Source: Motilimonas sp. E26 (lineage in GTDB: Bacteria; Pseudomonadota; Gammaproteobacteria; Enterobacterales; CBDFNC01). From it: 64,000 nt of DNA. Made by a program: the position numbers and the translations under genes. The notes below the pieces were generated by a model. The model had not been told where the DNA came from. It did not search any database and saw only the letters and a list, made by a program, of their open reading frames with translations. The stretch covers positions 1 to 64,000 of the forward strand of contig NZ_JAIBHJ010000003.1 in assembly GCF_021278025.1 (NCBI RefSeq), read 5' to 3'. Within the stretch, counting starts at the first letter, position 1, and every line of letters starts with the position of its first letter. Below are positions 34,773 through 44,520 of the stretch, one piece after another.

Positions 34773-36758
34773 CTATTGTTGACCGGTATTAACTTCACCT
34801 TCTTCTTCTAAAATTTCAGAGCTGGCTAAGTACAAGAAATGTAAATGGCGCTCATACTGGGTGATCGCATCCGCAATAATTTGCTCTTGGGTATAGCCGA
34901 AAACATCATATTGCTGGCCGCCTTGTAGTAAGAATACTTCAGCGCGGTAGTAATCATCATGCTTTTCTTCGGCATAGGCTGGCACCGCAAAGTGACGTAA
35001 TCGAATACCATAAGAGAAATTTTCTGCTTCTTCTTTGTAGATAGTTAAGCGGATTTTTTCACTGTCTTCAATCAATTTTGCTTTAAGACCCGTTTGCTCA
35101 AACTGCTCACAGAGTTCAGTTAATGCTGGGCGAACGATATGTTCAATAAATCGCTCAGCCTGATTTAAACCAGGGTGAACCAATAACGTATTTAAGCGCT
35201 CTTTCCAGTGGATCTGACTTTGGGTAAATTGAACTGACGTATTGTGGCTTTGCACACTTTTTTGCAACATTAAATCATGACGTAGCGCCTTAAATAAACC
35301 ATAGCAAAATAGCATCATGATGAACATGAATGGGAATGCGCTGGCAATGGTTAAGGTTTGCAGGGCTTGTAAGCCTCCCGCAAATAGCAGTGTCGAAGCG
35401 ATGATGCCAATCATGCTGGTCCAAAAAATACGCTGCCACAATGGTGTGTCTTGCTCGCCACCTGCGGTTAGGGTATCAATAACCAGGGCGCCAGAGTCTG
35501 CAGAGGTAATAAAGAATGTTGTTACCAGCAATACAGCAATAAAGGACAAGAATGAAGAAAGCGGAAATTGCTCAAAGAAAATAAAGATAGCAATAGCCAC
35601 ATTATCATTTACTGCTTGAGCTAATAAGTGCGCAGTATCACCTGCAATCATGTGAATGGCACTGTTGCCAAATACGGTCATCCATAAGAAGGTAAAACCA
35701 GCTGGGATGAAAAGCACGCCGACGATAAATTCACGAATGGTACGACCACGAGAAACGCGCGCAATAAATATTCCAACAAAAGGAGACCAAGATATCCACC
35801 AGCCCCAATACAACATGGTCCAGCCACCCAGCCAGTCTTCTTTTGGATCATAGGCGTACATATTAAATGTGCTGTTCACCAACTCGCTCATATAGGTGCC
35901 GGTATTTTCTACAAATGATTGCAGAAGTAATTCTGTTGGCCCCAATAGTAAAATGCCAACTAATAGGGTAAGTGCCAATATCATATTGAGATTGGAGAGG
36001 CGCTTAATCCCGCCATCTAAACCTAAGATCACCGAGCCTGTGGCTAAAACGGTGATAATAATAATCAGCCCTAGTTGGATTAAGGGGGTTTGAGGTAATT
36101 CAAATAAATGCATTAAGCCAGCGTTAAGTTGCTGCACGCCAAAACCTAAAGATGTGGCTACACCAAATAGTGTCCCCACAACTGCAAAGGTGTCCACGGC
36201 GTGGCCTAGGGGGCCGTATATTCGATCGCCTATTAATGGATATAAAGCAGAGCGTGGCAACAGTGGTAACTTGTGGCGATAAGAGAAATAAGCCAAAGAT
36301 AATGCGACCACGGCATAAATAGCCCAAGCATGTAGGCCCCAGTGGAAGAAAGTGATGCGCATGGCTTCTTTTGCTGCCGCTATGGTGGCGGCATCGCCAA
36401 TTGGCGGGCTTAAATAATGCATCACGGGCTCAGCCACACCGAAAAACATTAAGCCAATGCCCATGCCAGCGGAGAACAACATAGAGAACCACGACACATT
36501 GGTGTAATCCGGCTCACTGTGATCGGGACCAAGCTTAAGGTCGCCTAAGCGGCTGACCATAATGCAAACGGTAAAAATGAGGAAGATAGCGACAGCTAAA
36601 ATGTAAATCCAGCTGACTTTACTGACCAGCCAAGATTGAACTTCGCCAAAAAACTGACCACTAAGATCAGGCTTTAAAGCGGCAATAAAAGCGATAGAAA
36701 CCGCAATAAGTAACGAAGAGATAAAAACGGGTTTATTTATTTTTGTTTGTATTTCCAT
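34773..36758 (-). CDS. BCCT-family betaine/choline/carnitine transporter (BetT-like)
   Basis: 661 residues. Twelve helices with the BCCT signatures G-M-G-I-G-L-M-F-F-G-V-A-E-P near 95 and the Trp-rich helix Y-W-G-W-W-I-S-W-S-P-F-V-G near 315. A cytoplasmic C-terminal domain of about 150 residues follows, as in osmoregulated BetT, where it senses osmotic strength. It imports a quaternary ammonium osmolyte with a cation. No betA/betB genes are nearby, so it serves as an osmolyte importer or feeds genes elsewhere. Confidence 0.87.
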   Translation of the reverse strand: MEIQTKINKPVFISSLLIAVSIAFIAALKPDLSGQFFGEVQSWLVSKVSWIYILAVAIFLIFTVCIMVSRLGDLKLGPDHSEPDYTNVSWFSMLFSAGMGIGLMFFGVAEPVMHYLSPPIGDAATIAAAKEAMRITFFHWGLHAWAIYAVVALSLAYFSYRHKLPLLPRSALYPLIGDRIYGPLGHAVDTFAVVGTLFGVATSLGFGVQQLNAGLMHLFELPQTPLIQLGLIIIITVLATGSVILGLDGGIKRLSNLNMILALTLLVGILLLGPTELLLQSFVENTGTYMSELVNSTFNMYAYDPKEDWLGGWTMLYWGWWISWSPFVGIFIARVSRGRTIREFIVGVLFIPAGFTFLWMTVFGNSAIHMIAGDTAHLLAQAVNDNVAIAIFIFFEQFPLSSFLSFIAVLLVTTFFITSADSGALVIDTLTAGGEQDTPLWQRIFWTSMIGIIASTLLFAGGLQALQTLTIASAFPFMFIMMLFCYGLFKALRHDLMLQKSVQSHNTSVQFTQSQIHWKERLNTLLVHPGLNQAERFIEHIVRPALTELCEQFEQTGLKAKLIEDSEKIRLTIYKEEAENFSYGIRLRHFAVPAYAEEKHDDYYRAEVFLLQGGQQYDVFGYTQEQIIADAITQYERHLHFLYLASSEILEEEGEVNTGQQ

Positions 36759-37109
36759 AATAAGTCTTTGGTTGAAGGCGCGCCCTAAGGGTCATTTCCT
36801 TAGATCACGATGACTGCTTAACAGAGCGCGAAGCAAAAAGGGCTTCACAACGTAAGCAAATACTCACTAATAAATGAGTGTAAAACAGCCAAAAGATACA
36901 CAGAGATAACGGTTATCGGTTAAGTTATCCTGCTTACATGTGTTTGTTCAGTAGCTAATGCTAGCACAAAACACCATTCTTTTGTTAAATAGCGATGGAT
37001 TGTTTTAGTTTTCGTGGCAGGTATTACCGCTTTACAGCAGCTTTATACTGGGGCAAAAAATCACTTTACCCCTTACAAAACAACTATTTCGAAACCTATT
37101 GATTATTGA
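36759..37109. other. Intergenic region between the BCCT and GT39 genes
   Basis: About 350 bases holding the BCCT promoter (minus strand) and the 3' region of the glycosyltransferase operon. I see no gene and no clear terminator; AACGGTTATCGGTTAAG is a short unexplained repeat near 36909. Confidence 0.4.
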
Positions 37110-38816
37110 CTATAGGTTATCGTAAAAATGAAGTTGCGGCGTGTAATAGCGCTTAACCTCTTTGGGAGCTTGACACTCAGATGTCATTGTCGATTTATCT
37201 AATAAAATCCAATCTCTGCGATGCGCGTTGCCAATCAAGACTCCTTTATTGAGATCAAAGCAAACCACCCCTTTATCACGCGCTTGAGTTAAAATGTAGC
37301 GATTATCTTTTTCGTTCATCCATAACCAAGCATTTCGATATTGTTCGGGATGGCTGCTCAAGTAGCTAAAGTGAGTCATCGGGATGGTTGAAAATAGTAA
37401 AAACTGTTCTTTTAATAAGGTTAAGCCTAGCTCGCCTTCTGCGCCGATACGCTCTTTAACGGTTGCCATTATTTGCTTCGCGGGCGTTCTGGTTGGGTTC
37501 ATTAATACATACCCTAATGAACCATAAAGCAACCAAGTTACGGCAAGCGCCGCGCCAAAACGAGGTAATGTTAATTGCAGTTTATAGCGCCATAGGGCTG
37601 CGATCCAAGTTGCTGCGGCCAAAGCGAATAAAGCGGCAAATGGCAATAACTCGTCACCGAGCTGTTTCGTCAATTTTGATGAACCTATTAAGCTCATTAT
37701 CGTGGCAGTGATGAATACCAAGGCAAATATAGCAGCAAAACCCGTTAGCACTTTATTCACCCAGCTTGCCACCCTAGTTTGGCTGATGATAGCTGCCATC
37801 GCGAGCGCTAGCATTGGCAGCGCGGGTAAAATATAAACGCCGCGCTTACCCGGGCTAATACTAAAGAAAATAACCACACAGACGACCCAAACTAATAGCG
37901 TTTGTAATAATGGCGATGCCTTTATTTCAACCCAACTTTTTTTACTAAATAGAAATAAATAAAGTGGGAACCACAATAACGGCACAACACTCACTATAAA
38001 GTAATACCAAGGCTTTAAGTGGCCGGTTGGGTTCGCGTAACGTTGCGCTGTTTGCTGCAGCAGAATGTTATCTCGATAAGCAGTAAAGTCGGGGTTATCT
38101 TTGCTGGCTGCAAAATACAACACCGGCAGCAGCCAGAGCATTAAAGTACCTAGCATGGTTAATGGGCCAAACCATAGTTTGAAATTGATAGGTGCTGCAA
38201 ATTGTTCCTTTTTTACAAAATGAAGAAAAAGCAAAGGCACAAAAATAAGTAAGGGTAAAAAGCCAACTCCTTTGGTGAGAATGCCAAGCGCCATACACAC
38301 CCAACTAAATAAATACCAGCGCATGTTTGGCTTGACAAAAAAATGCCGAACTAAACCATACATAGTAACCGTGATCCAACAAGCCACCATGGCATCTATC
38401 TGCGCGGCTTTTGCCTGAATGACAAATTGCGGTGCTATTAATAGCAGCATCGATGCATTTCGCGCAGTGTTAACATTCCAAAGTTTAGCGGCAAGATCAA
38501 ACACACATAGCAAGGTGATTAATCCCGCGATGGCGTTAGGAATTAAAAATGTCGCGGAGAGATTTCCTGTGAGTTTATAAAGTAGCGCGATGGACCACAT
38601 AAAAATCGGTGGCTTGTCGGGATAAAGCTCGCCTCCTCGTAGTGGGAAAAACCAGCGACCCGAATCAACCATTTCTTTAGCAGCTTCAACAAAACGAGGC
38701 TCGTCCGCTGGCCAAGGGTCACGCAGTCCGATACCCATAAAGATAATGCAAAAAGCAATAAATAGAATGAACAGCAAATTGCTGTAATAGCGGTCGTTAA
38801 AAAATGATTTATCCAT
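37110..38816 (-). CDS. Membrane glycosyltransferase, GT39/ArnT family
   Basis: 568 residues. The first periplasmic loop reads L-R-D-P-W-P-A-D-E-P-R-F-V-E and L-Y-P-D-K-P-P, the catalytic Asp-Glu and Pro-rich motifs of ArnT-like enzymes, which transfer a sugar from a polyprenyl-phosphate carrier to lipid A or protein. Ten or more helices fill residues 1-410; a soluble periplasmic domain follows. Its start overlaps the stop of the VTT gene. Last gene of a GT2-VTT-GT39 operon. The sugar is not predictable, and aminoarabinose genes are absent here. Confidence 0.83.
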   Translation of the reverse strand: MDKSFFNDRYYSNLLFILFIAFCIIFMGIGLRDPWPADEPRFVEAAKEMVDSGRWFFPLRGGELYPDKPPIFMWSIALLYKLTGNLSATFLIPNAIAGLITLLCVFDLAAKLWNVNTARNASMLLLIAPQFVIQAKAAQIDAMVACWITVTMYGLVRHFFVKPNMRWYLFSWVCMALGILTKGVGFLPLLIFVPLLFLHFVKKEQFAAPINFKLWFGPLTMLGTLMLWLLPVLYFAASKDNPDFTAYRDNILLQQTAQRYANPTGHLKPWYYFIVSVVPLLWFPLYLFLFSKKSWVEIKASPLLQTLLVWVVCVVIFFSISPGKRGVYILPALPMLALAMAAIISQTRVASWVNKVLTGFAAIFALVFITATIMSLIGSSKLTKQLGDELLPFAALFALAAATWIAALWRYKLQLTLPRFGAALAVTWLLYGSLGYVLMNPTRTPAKQIMATVKERIGAEGELGLTLLKEQFLLFSTIPMTHFSYLSSHPEQYRNAWLWMNEKDNRYILTQARDKGVVCFDLNKGVLIGNAHRRDWILLDKSTMTSECQAPKEVKRYYTPQLHFYDNL

Positions 38817-39484
38817 TAGTTTGAAACTTCCATTTTTAAATTTTCTAGGCGCTGCTTGATGTGATCACGGTAAAGTAGGGTTGATAAAATGAAGCTAATT
38901 AATGCCATGATAATACTGATATAAAGCATGGTGCTGTTCGCATCATTCATGCCATCGCCAACGAGAGAAAAGATGATTGTTTGTGGCAAATAACCAACTA
39001 AGCTAGCAGTAATAAACGGGAAGAAAGGAACACTGCCGCCACCTGACAAGGTGTTGGTGAGTAAATTGCTGCCAAAAGGAAATAGGCGGAGTGTTAGGAT
39101 TTTTAAAAATGGCTTGTGCTTAGCAAAGCGACTAAATTTTTCCATCCGTAGAGGTAGCTTTTTATGTAAGGTATTTTTTAAATACAGGTTGGCGATAAAA
39201 TAATTCGCCGCAGCTGCAACGAGGCAAGTAAATAGCGCAAGGCTTACTCCTATCATCACGCCATATAAATAAGCAAATAAAAAAGCCACGACTTGGCGAG
39301 GCCCACCGATAAAAAGAAATAAAATGCTGGTGATGAAAATGGTGAAATGAGCACTGTTACCATGCTGAGTAATGTAATCTTCTAGCCATAGAGAATCGGC
39401 GAGGTGGAGCCAAATGGGGGAATCTATGCTGACGGCCAATACGCTCAGTAGCGTGACGAATAAGGTGATTTTGACCCATTTCAT
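38816..39484 (-). CDS. VTT-domain (TVP38/TMEM64, DedA-related) membrane protein
   Basis: 222 residues and about six hydrophobic segments. F-L-F-I-G-G-P-R-Q-V-V-A-F-L-F-A-Y-L-Y-G is the family signature and a re-entrant loop; L-R-L-F-P-F-G-S-N follows. Relatives in the DedA/VTT superfamily translocate polyprenyl phosphate or lipids. Between a GT2 and a GT39 gene it may flip or recycle the lipid carrier. The stop overlaps the GT39 start and the start is nine bases after the GT2 stop. Confidence 0.8.
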   Translation of the reverse strand: MKWVKITLFVTLLSVLAVSIDSPIWLHLADSLWLEDYITQHGNSAHFTIFITSILFLFIGGPRQVVAFLFAYLYGVMIGVSLALFTCLVAAAANYFIANLYLKNTLHKKLPLRMEKFSRFAKHKPFLKILTLRLFPFGSNLLTNTLSGGGSVPFFPFITASLVGYLPQTIIFSLVGDGMNDANSTMLYISIIMALISFILSTLLYRDHIKQRLENLKMEVSN

Positions 39485-39493
39485 ATACCTGTG

Positions 39494-40231
39494 TTACTCA
39501 ATTTCTTCGCTAATAATTCGCGGTAATTTGGTTCGCTTGCGCAGCCACATCACGCCAAACATATCGACAACACCCACCCACGCTCGGCTCCATGCGGTGT
39601 AGTTTGATTGCCCTACTGCACGGTTGCGATGATTTACTGGACAGACCACAATTTTGCCGTTGATTCTTTTAACCAGTGCCGGCAAAAATCGATGCATATG
39701 ATCAAAATAGGGAAGGGCTTGAAAAGTACGTTTGGGAAAGACCTTTAAACCACAACCAGAGTCGGGCACGCCATCATTTAAAAAGCGTTGGCGAATACCA
39801 TTGGCTATTTTTGATTGTAGCCTTACCCAAGGCGTATCCAATCGTTTATTGCGAAATCCGGCAATACAAAAATGCTCTGTTTGTACCTGCTGCGCAGCTT
39901 GCAATAATGCGGGAATGTCAGCCGGATCATTTTGGCCATCAGCATCAGACGTTACAATCCATTCTCCTTTGGCATGAAAGATACCGGTATGCAGTGCTGT
40001 GCTTTGTCCACAACTGGCTTCATGACTGATTACTTGCAATTGGCATTGACTTTGAGCGGCAAACTCTTTTGCTTCTATCACTGTGTTATCTTTGCTGCCA
40101 TCATTGACCAATACCACCTCAAACTGAATGTTACCTAAGGCGTGTAATACTTCGCTGATTTCTTTAATCAGTAGGCCGATGTTGCCTTGTTCATTTTTAG
40201 CTGGAATGACGACTGACACAAATGGATGCAT
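39494..40231 (-). CDS. Polyprenyl-phosphate glycosyltransferase, GT2 (DPM1/ArnC-like)
   Basis: 245 residues from ATG 40231 (M-H-P-F-V-S-V-V-I-P-A-K-N-E). A TTG 78 bases earlier only adds an unrelated stretch. The GT-A core has V-N-D-G-S-K-D-N-T, the D-x-D-like S-D-A-D-G-Q-N-D-P and G-C-G-L-K-V-F-P. Enzymes of this type load a sugar on undecaprenyl phosphate on the cytoplasmic face. No C-terminal membrane helices are evident, unlike ArnC, so it resembles soluble DPM1. First gene of the operon. Confidence 0.83.
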   Translation of the reverse strand: MHPFVSVVIPAKNEQGNIGLLIKEISEVLHALGNIQFEVVLVNDGSKDNTVIEAKEFAAQSQCQLQVISHEASCGQSTALHTGIFHAKGEWIVTSDADGQNDPADIPALLQAAQQVQTEHFCIAGFRNKRLDTPWVRLQSKIANGIRQRFLNDGVPDSGCGLKVFPKRTFQALPYFDHMHRFLPALVKRINGKIVVCPVNHRNRAVGQSNYTAWSRAWVGVVDMFGVMWLRKRTKLPRIISEEIE

Positions 40232-40391
40232 AACATACTCAGTGAGATAGATAAAAACTGACGGCCTGCTGTGGGGTGAAAGCTTAGTCTTAGCGTTTTC
40301 TAGCCGCAAAATTAGTATAGTATTTTCAATAAGCTGTTAAGAATATAGCGCCAAGATGACAAAAATATTAAGTGGTAGCGCACATTCTGCT

Positions 40392-40814
40392 TTATGCTCC
40401 CAGCAAGGGGAGGTGTTTGATTTTGCGATAGGTAAGTGCCATTAACAAACACTGCTTAAGCACAGCATCTGGTAGAGGTTGGCTTAAAGGCAATAGCATG
40501 GCGCGATTACCTGCAAAGGTGATGGTTGGATAAGTGCTAAACAATTCTCGAAAGGTATCTATCAAGCGGGTTTTGCAGTTAAAAAATAAGCAGTAATGAT
40601 CGGGGTGATTGGCTTTCCAGTCGAACCGCACTGGACTGCCATGCTTAACAGCATAGCTGGGCTCACCCCACTTCAATGATTCTTCTACTTTACCCAGTTG
40701 GTGTTGCTGACAAAGCTCGAAAATGATCGCCCTGAGTTGCAGCAATTTGGGCTTTACCGAACTGGGGTAATCATTAAATTTATCTTGTACATCAGCTGGC
40801 ATCTCAGTTGGCAT
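40392..40814 (-). CDS. DUF1801-domain protein (YdhG-like)
   Basis: 140 residues. Typical elements are L-R-A-I-I-F-E-L-C-Q, V-E-E-S-L-K-W-G-E-P-S-Y, and H-Y-C-L-F-F-N-C-K-T. Fold is of the frataxin/YdhG type with no established reaction. The start is ten bases after the GST-like gene stop on the same strand, so the two are probably co-transcribed. Confidence 0.78.
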   Translation of the reverse strand: MPTEMPADVQDKFNDYPSSVKPKLLQLRAIIFELCQQHQLGKVEESLKWGEPSYAVKHGSPVRFDWKANHPDHYCLFFNCKTRLIDTFRELFSTYPTITFAGNRAMLLPLSQPLPDAVLKQCLLMALTYRKIKHLPLLGA

Positions 40815-40824
40815 GGCAATCCTT

Positions 40825-41553
40825 TTATGCTGAAAGTGAAGTTAAGCTGTGAACTGAACCTGCTTTATTTTTTAATGCTTGCTCAACACGGGCTTGATAC
40901 AGCTTAAGTTGGCTAAATCCCTCAATGATAGATGCCAGTGGCGTTGGCATATCATGGTTATCAATGTTCTTAACAATGGCATAAGCAAACAAATCAAAAC
41001 GGCTAAATGTATCGCCACAAATAAACGTATTTTTACTGAGGTGTGCTTCCAATGCCACAAAGCATTGCTCAGCAGCTTGCAATACTTGTTTAAGACTAAA
41101 GCGTCCTACCCCCTGTGAATATAGATTTTTTAGCACTAACTTTCGAGACTGCTTGGCAATAAAAGGTCGGGCTGGCCACTTTAAACCGCTGAAAAATGCT
41201 TGTTCTAATATTTTCCAACTGGCTTCTGGGTGCCAACGACAATATACCATCAACCAGTATAAATGTTGTTCAAGAGCCACTTGCCAAACGTAACCTTGGC
41301 TTTGTTGTAATGAGGTTAAGCCTTCATCAATGGCGTAATCATTGATTAATCGCTGCAATATGAGCTCAGAATCGCCTAAGGTTTCCCCTTGGTAAACAGC
41401 AAAAGGAATTTTCTTATAGGGCCCATCCATGGGCAGAGCAGCTTCTATTTTGAATGGGATTTGGTAGTAGCGTAAAAATAACTCAACTTTGGCACAAAAT
41501 GGGCTGGCATTAATGCCGTCAAACTCAACGGCAGTCTGTTTTAAAATTAACAT
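40825..41553 (-). CDS. Glutathione S-transferase-like protein
   Basis: 242 residues from ATG 41553, preceded by AAGGAGAG at good spacing. The N-terminal thioredoxin-fold half reads N-A-S-P-F-C-A-K-V-E-L-F-L-R-Y-Y, then G-E-T-L-G-D-S-E-L-I-L (the glutathione-binding Ser). The C-terminal helical domain ends with S-R-F-D-L-F-A-Y-A. Substrate unknown. Promoter-proximal gene of a pair with the DUF1801 gene. Confidence 0.8.
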   Translation of the reverse strand: MLILKQTAVEFDGINASPFCAKVELFLRYYQIPFKIEAALPMDGPYKKIPFAVYQGETLGDSELILQRLINDYAIDEGLTSLQQSQGYVWQVALEQHLYWLMVYCRWHPEASWKILEQAFFSGLKWPARPFIAKQSRKLVLKNLYSQGVGRFSLKQVLQAAEQCFVALEAHLSKNTFICGDTFSRFDLFAYAIVKNIDNHDMPTPLASIIEGFSQLKLYQARVEQALKNKAGSVHSLTSLSA

Positions 41554-41852
41554 GGCGCTCTCCTTGAAAGTGAATTTCATCATAGCGCTAGCGAGTGACA
41601 ATATGTGTCAGTAGTAAAGTTGGGCTGCTACTTTTGCTAATTTAATCGCAATGTAATTTATCAAGGGGGGCTGCAGGGCAAATGCGTGAGTGTTTTTTTG
41701 AACGATAAGTGACGTTTTCTTAGACGAATATCTGCCGCAGCGAAGCGGTAGTTAAGTCATCAAGGATGATTTTAGGACGTTTCGTTTAATAAAATGCTAC
41801 TTATTAGAAGGTCATGCTCAAATATTGTTTGTTCATGCGTTCGCCCTTGGGA
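41554..41852. other. Intergenic region
   Basis: About 300 bases between two minus-strand genes. CTGCCGCAGCGAAGCGGTAG (41731-41750) contains a short stem (GCCGC/GCGGT) and may help end transcription of the SBP gene's upstream neighbour. Nothing else is supported. Confidence 0.35.
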
Positions 41853-42647
41853 TTACTGGATCTGACTAGGTTGCGTGTAGCGGTTGATGATGGTCTCTAT
41901 GGTGCCATCTTGCCACATTTGTTCAAGAGAGTGATTAAGTTTGTTGATGAGTTGCTCTTTATTATGGATTTTTGCTGCTTTAGAAATAATTAAATAGGCT
42001 GGTTTAGGTTCATGCATAGGCCTGCTCATGTCGTACAGTTGATTCGCTACTCCCATTTCTTTTGCTTTATTTAAGACTACGGTTTTGCCATTGATATAAA
42101 AGTCGATTCTATCCATTAACAGCATCCGAATGCCTGATTCGGTCGACTTTATTTCTGAAATCGCAAAACGCTGCTCAGCTTTAGCTTGATCAAATTCAGG
42201 GTTGACACTGTAGCCGCTGGAAATACCAATGCGCTTGCCATACAGATCACTGGTTTGGCTATAGCTGTTGATGTTACCTTTATGAGTAAAAATGCTAAAT
42301 ACACTGGTATGCAGTGGATAATCTAAGTAAGTCGCAAAGGCTTCACGCTCGGTGGTTTTGTAGGCGGAAAACAAAGCATCGACAGTACCGTTTCGAAGAT
42401 AGGTAAGCGCTCGTTTCCAAGGCATACATTCAATTGTAAAGGGGGACTCAATACGGTGAAATAGCTCAGTAATGATATCGATATCAATACCTTTTGCTTG
42501 CTGTTCATCACACCAAATAAAAGGTTTGAAGTCTTGGAGAGTTACGATTCTAAGTGCTTTCTCAACGGGCGCTGCGACAGTAAAGAAGGGGAATATTAAA
42601 CTCAGTAGTATGATGAAAGTGAGGCGGGATTTATTCTGAGTCGGCAT
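41853..42647 (-). CDS. Periplasmic solute-binding protein, SBP family 3
   Basis: 264 residues with a signal peptide (about 1-25, hydrophobic core L-I-F-P-F-F-T-V-A-A-P). The mature part begins L-R-I-V-T-L-Q-D-F-K-P-F and has G-I-D-I-D-I-I-T-E-L, G-T-V-D-A-L-F-S-A and G-K-R-I-G-I-S-S-G-Y, as in amino-acid-type binding proteins. No permease or ATPase genes adjoin it, so it may be an orphan receptor. Ligand unknown. Confidence 0.82.
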   Translation of the reverse strand: MPTQNKSRLTFIILLSLIFPFFTVAAPVEKALRIVTLQDFKPFIWCDEQQAKGIDIDIITELFHRIESPFTIECMPWKRALTYLRNGTVDALFSAYKTTEREAFATYLDYPLHTSVFSIFTHKGNINSYSQTSDLYGKRIGISSGYSVNPEFDQAKAEQRFAISEIKSTESGIRMLLMDRIDFYINGKTVVLNKAKEMGVANQLYDMSRPMHEPKPAYLIISKAAKIHNKEQLINKLNHSLEQMWQDGTIETIINRYTQPSQIQ

Positions 42648-42939
42648 AAAATTAACCTGAAATATATGAATTTTAACTGAAATATAGCTTGTTCAATATT
42701 TTTTAGCCATCTGTTGTGTTGCTTCATATTGCTCTGGGGTTCATTTGATTATGCTTGTAGGTTAATCTTTTTAGGCTATGTCTTATGTGAGGCGTTTGTT
42801 TTACATGGTTTTTTACCTATTTAGGCACCGCTTGGCGGGTTCTAGATATGTTCTTTATGATGTTAATTTAATACTTGCGCTGGGTATATTTTAAAGGGGT
42901 TAATGGGGTGCATTAACATGGGTGATAGTGGGGAGCGAA

Positions 42940-43794
42940 ATGATAGCGCAAAGTAAATGGCAAAATTTAAAGCGTTGGGTTCAGAAGGCTGAGCCTAACG
43001 AGCGCATACTTGGTTTGGGTTATGTGCGCTGTGTTAGTGCGCAACAAATACGTGATTTACAGTCTCAGCATAATTTCTTGGTGATTATCGTACAAGGTAC
43101 AAAATGGGTTTCGTCTTCCTGTAGTGATATTGCTGTGAAAGCGGGACAGGGGATCGTTTTTCCCGCTCACGTAAACTTTACTATCACCAACACCCCTAAA
43201 GACGGCGCTTTCTACGCTTTGGTGTTATTTTTTACGCCAGAGCAAATTAGCTCAGTACAGCAGCAGTACGGAAAAATCCTTCAACAGTCGCAGGCCAAAA
43301 AACAAACGTTTATGCCTTTTACCGTTGACGAAACGGTACTTTCAGCGGTGTTACACCTGTTGGACGCTTATCAATCGGGGCTTGCACCAGCGTTATTAGA
43401 CCATAGATATACGGAGATTTTATTGTCATTGCTACTCAGTGGCCATGGCAATTCCCTGTTTCAACTGCCGCAATCTAAGTGGAGTGACAAGGTCTCACAA
43501 TTGTTCAGTTTAGATCCTGCCTTTGACTGGTCGGTAGCAAATGTATCAGCACGTTTGAACCTGAGTGAAACCACCTTAAGCCGACGCTTGAAAGAAGAAC
43601 AAACCAGTTTTAGACAGTTATTAGTCGATGCACGGTTAGGCCATGGTTTACATTTGTTACAAAGTGGTATTGAAAAGCGACCTATTGCTTTTGTTAGTGA
43701 GCTTTGTGGGTATCAATCGGCTTCAACATTTAGCGCCAAATTTAAACAACGTTTTGGCATGCTACCGTCAGAATTGCAAAAAACGGTGATTTGA
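42940..43794 (+). CDS. AraC-family transcription regulator
   Basis: 284 residues from ATG 42940 (GGGGAG upstream); a GTG at 42922 is less likely. A cupin-like N-terminal domain is followed by the C-terminal double HTH (about 195-284): A-N-V-S-A-R-L-N-L-S-E-T-T-L-S-R-R-L-K and F-V-S-E-L-C-G-Y-Q-S-A-S-T-F-S-A-K-F-K-Q. It precedes the PEBP-like gene by 92 bases and may control it, but this is a guess. Confidence 0.8.
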   Translation: MIAQSKWQNLKRWVQKAEPNERILGLGYVRCVSAQQIRDLQSQHNFLVIIVQGTKWVSSSCSDIAVKAGQGIVFPAHVNFTITNTPKDGAFYALVLFFTPEQISSVQQQYGKILQQSQAKKQTFMPFTVDETVLSAVLHLLDAYQSGLAPALLDHRYTEILLSLLLSGHGNSLFQLPQSKWSDKVSQLFSLDPAFDWSVANVSARLNLSETTLSRRLKEEQTSFRQLLVDARLGHGLHLLQSGIEKRPIAFVSELCGYQSASTFSAKFKQRFGMLPSELQKTVI

Positions 43795-43886
43795 GCTTTT
43801 CGCGTTAATTGTTGGCTGTTTCTCGGCCTTGTTTGGTTTTACGTTGCTTTATTCTGGTTGCATCTTAAATAGAAGGGAGCATCAAG

Positions 43887-44432
43887 ATGAAACGCTTAAG
43901 TACGTTAGTTTTATTATCTGGGTTAGCCGCGTCGGCACAGGCCCTAGAGTTACAAAGTAATGATTTAGCAGATGGTGGAACCATCAGCGCTAAGCATGTT
44001 TTTGATCAATGGGGTTGTGAAGGGCAAAACATATCTCCCCATTTAAGTTGGAGTGATATTCCAGAGGGCACCAAAAGTTTTGTGTTAACGGTGTATGATC
44101 CTGACGCGCCAACCATCAGTGGGTTTTGGCATTGGGTGGCATTTAATATTCCCGCCAACGTGACAGAACTAAAGCAAGGCGCAGGCGCGATGGATGGCCA
44201 AACAATGCCCGTTGGCAGCGTACAATCTAAAACCGATTTTAATCAAGTTGGCTATGGTGGTCCATGTCCTCCGCAAGGTCACGGCCAGCACCGTTATCAG
44301 TTTTCAATTCATGCCATGAAGGTTGAAAAAATTGATTTTGGACCTGAGATTAACCCTGCTTTAATTGGCTATCAAATCTACCTCAATGGTATTGAATCAG
44401 CCACTATTACCGCCACTTATCATCGCGATTAA
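43887..44432 (+). CDS. YbhB/YbcL-type phosphatidylethanolamine-binding (Raf-kinase-inhibitor-like) protein
   Basis: 181 residues with a signal peptide (ends A-S-A-Q-A near 19). The PEBP signature is complete: N-I-S-P-H-L-S-W-S-D-I-P-E-G, D-P-D-A-P and W-H-W-V-A-F-N-I-P, then Y-G-G-P-C-P-P-Q-G-H-G-Q-H-R-Y. Ligand unknown; probably periplasmic. AGGGAGC precedes the ATG, and a stem-loop follows. Confidence 0.87.
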   Translation: MKRLSTLVLLSGLAASAQALELQSNDLADGGTISAKHVFDQWGCEGQNISPHLSWSDIPEGTKSFVLTVYDPDAPTISGFWHWVAFNIPANVTELKQGAGAMDGQTMPVGSVQSKTDFNQVGYGGPCPPQGHGQHRYQFSIHAMKVEKIDFGPEINPALIGYQIYLNGIESATITATYHRD

Positions 44433-44437
44433 CAGGT

Positions 44438-44461
44438 GCCGCCTCAGTTTCGTCTGAGGCG
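44438..44461. terminator. Stem-loop after the PEBP gene
   Basis: CGCCTCAG pairs with CTGAGGCG over eight bases with a short loop (TTTCGT). Weak U-run. Placed between convergent genes. Confidence 0.6.
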
Positions 44462-44520
44462 TAACTCGCTCAGCTATTAAAACCTTATTCAGTGATGACG
44501 TGGGGATATATCTGTATCGA

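Noticed and set aside
42922-42939. GTG start for the AraC-type gene
   Set aside because: ATG 42940 has GGGGAG at the proper distance; the GTG has no ribosome site.
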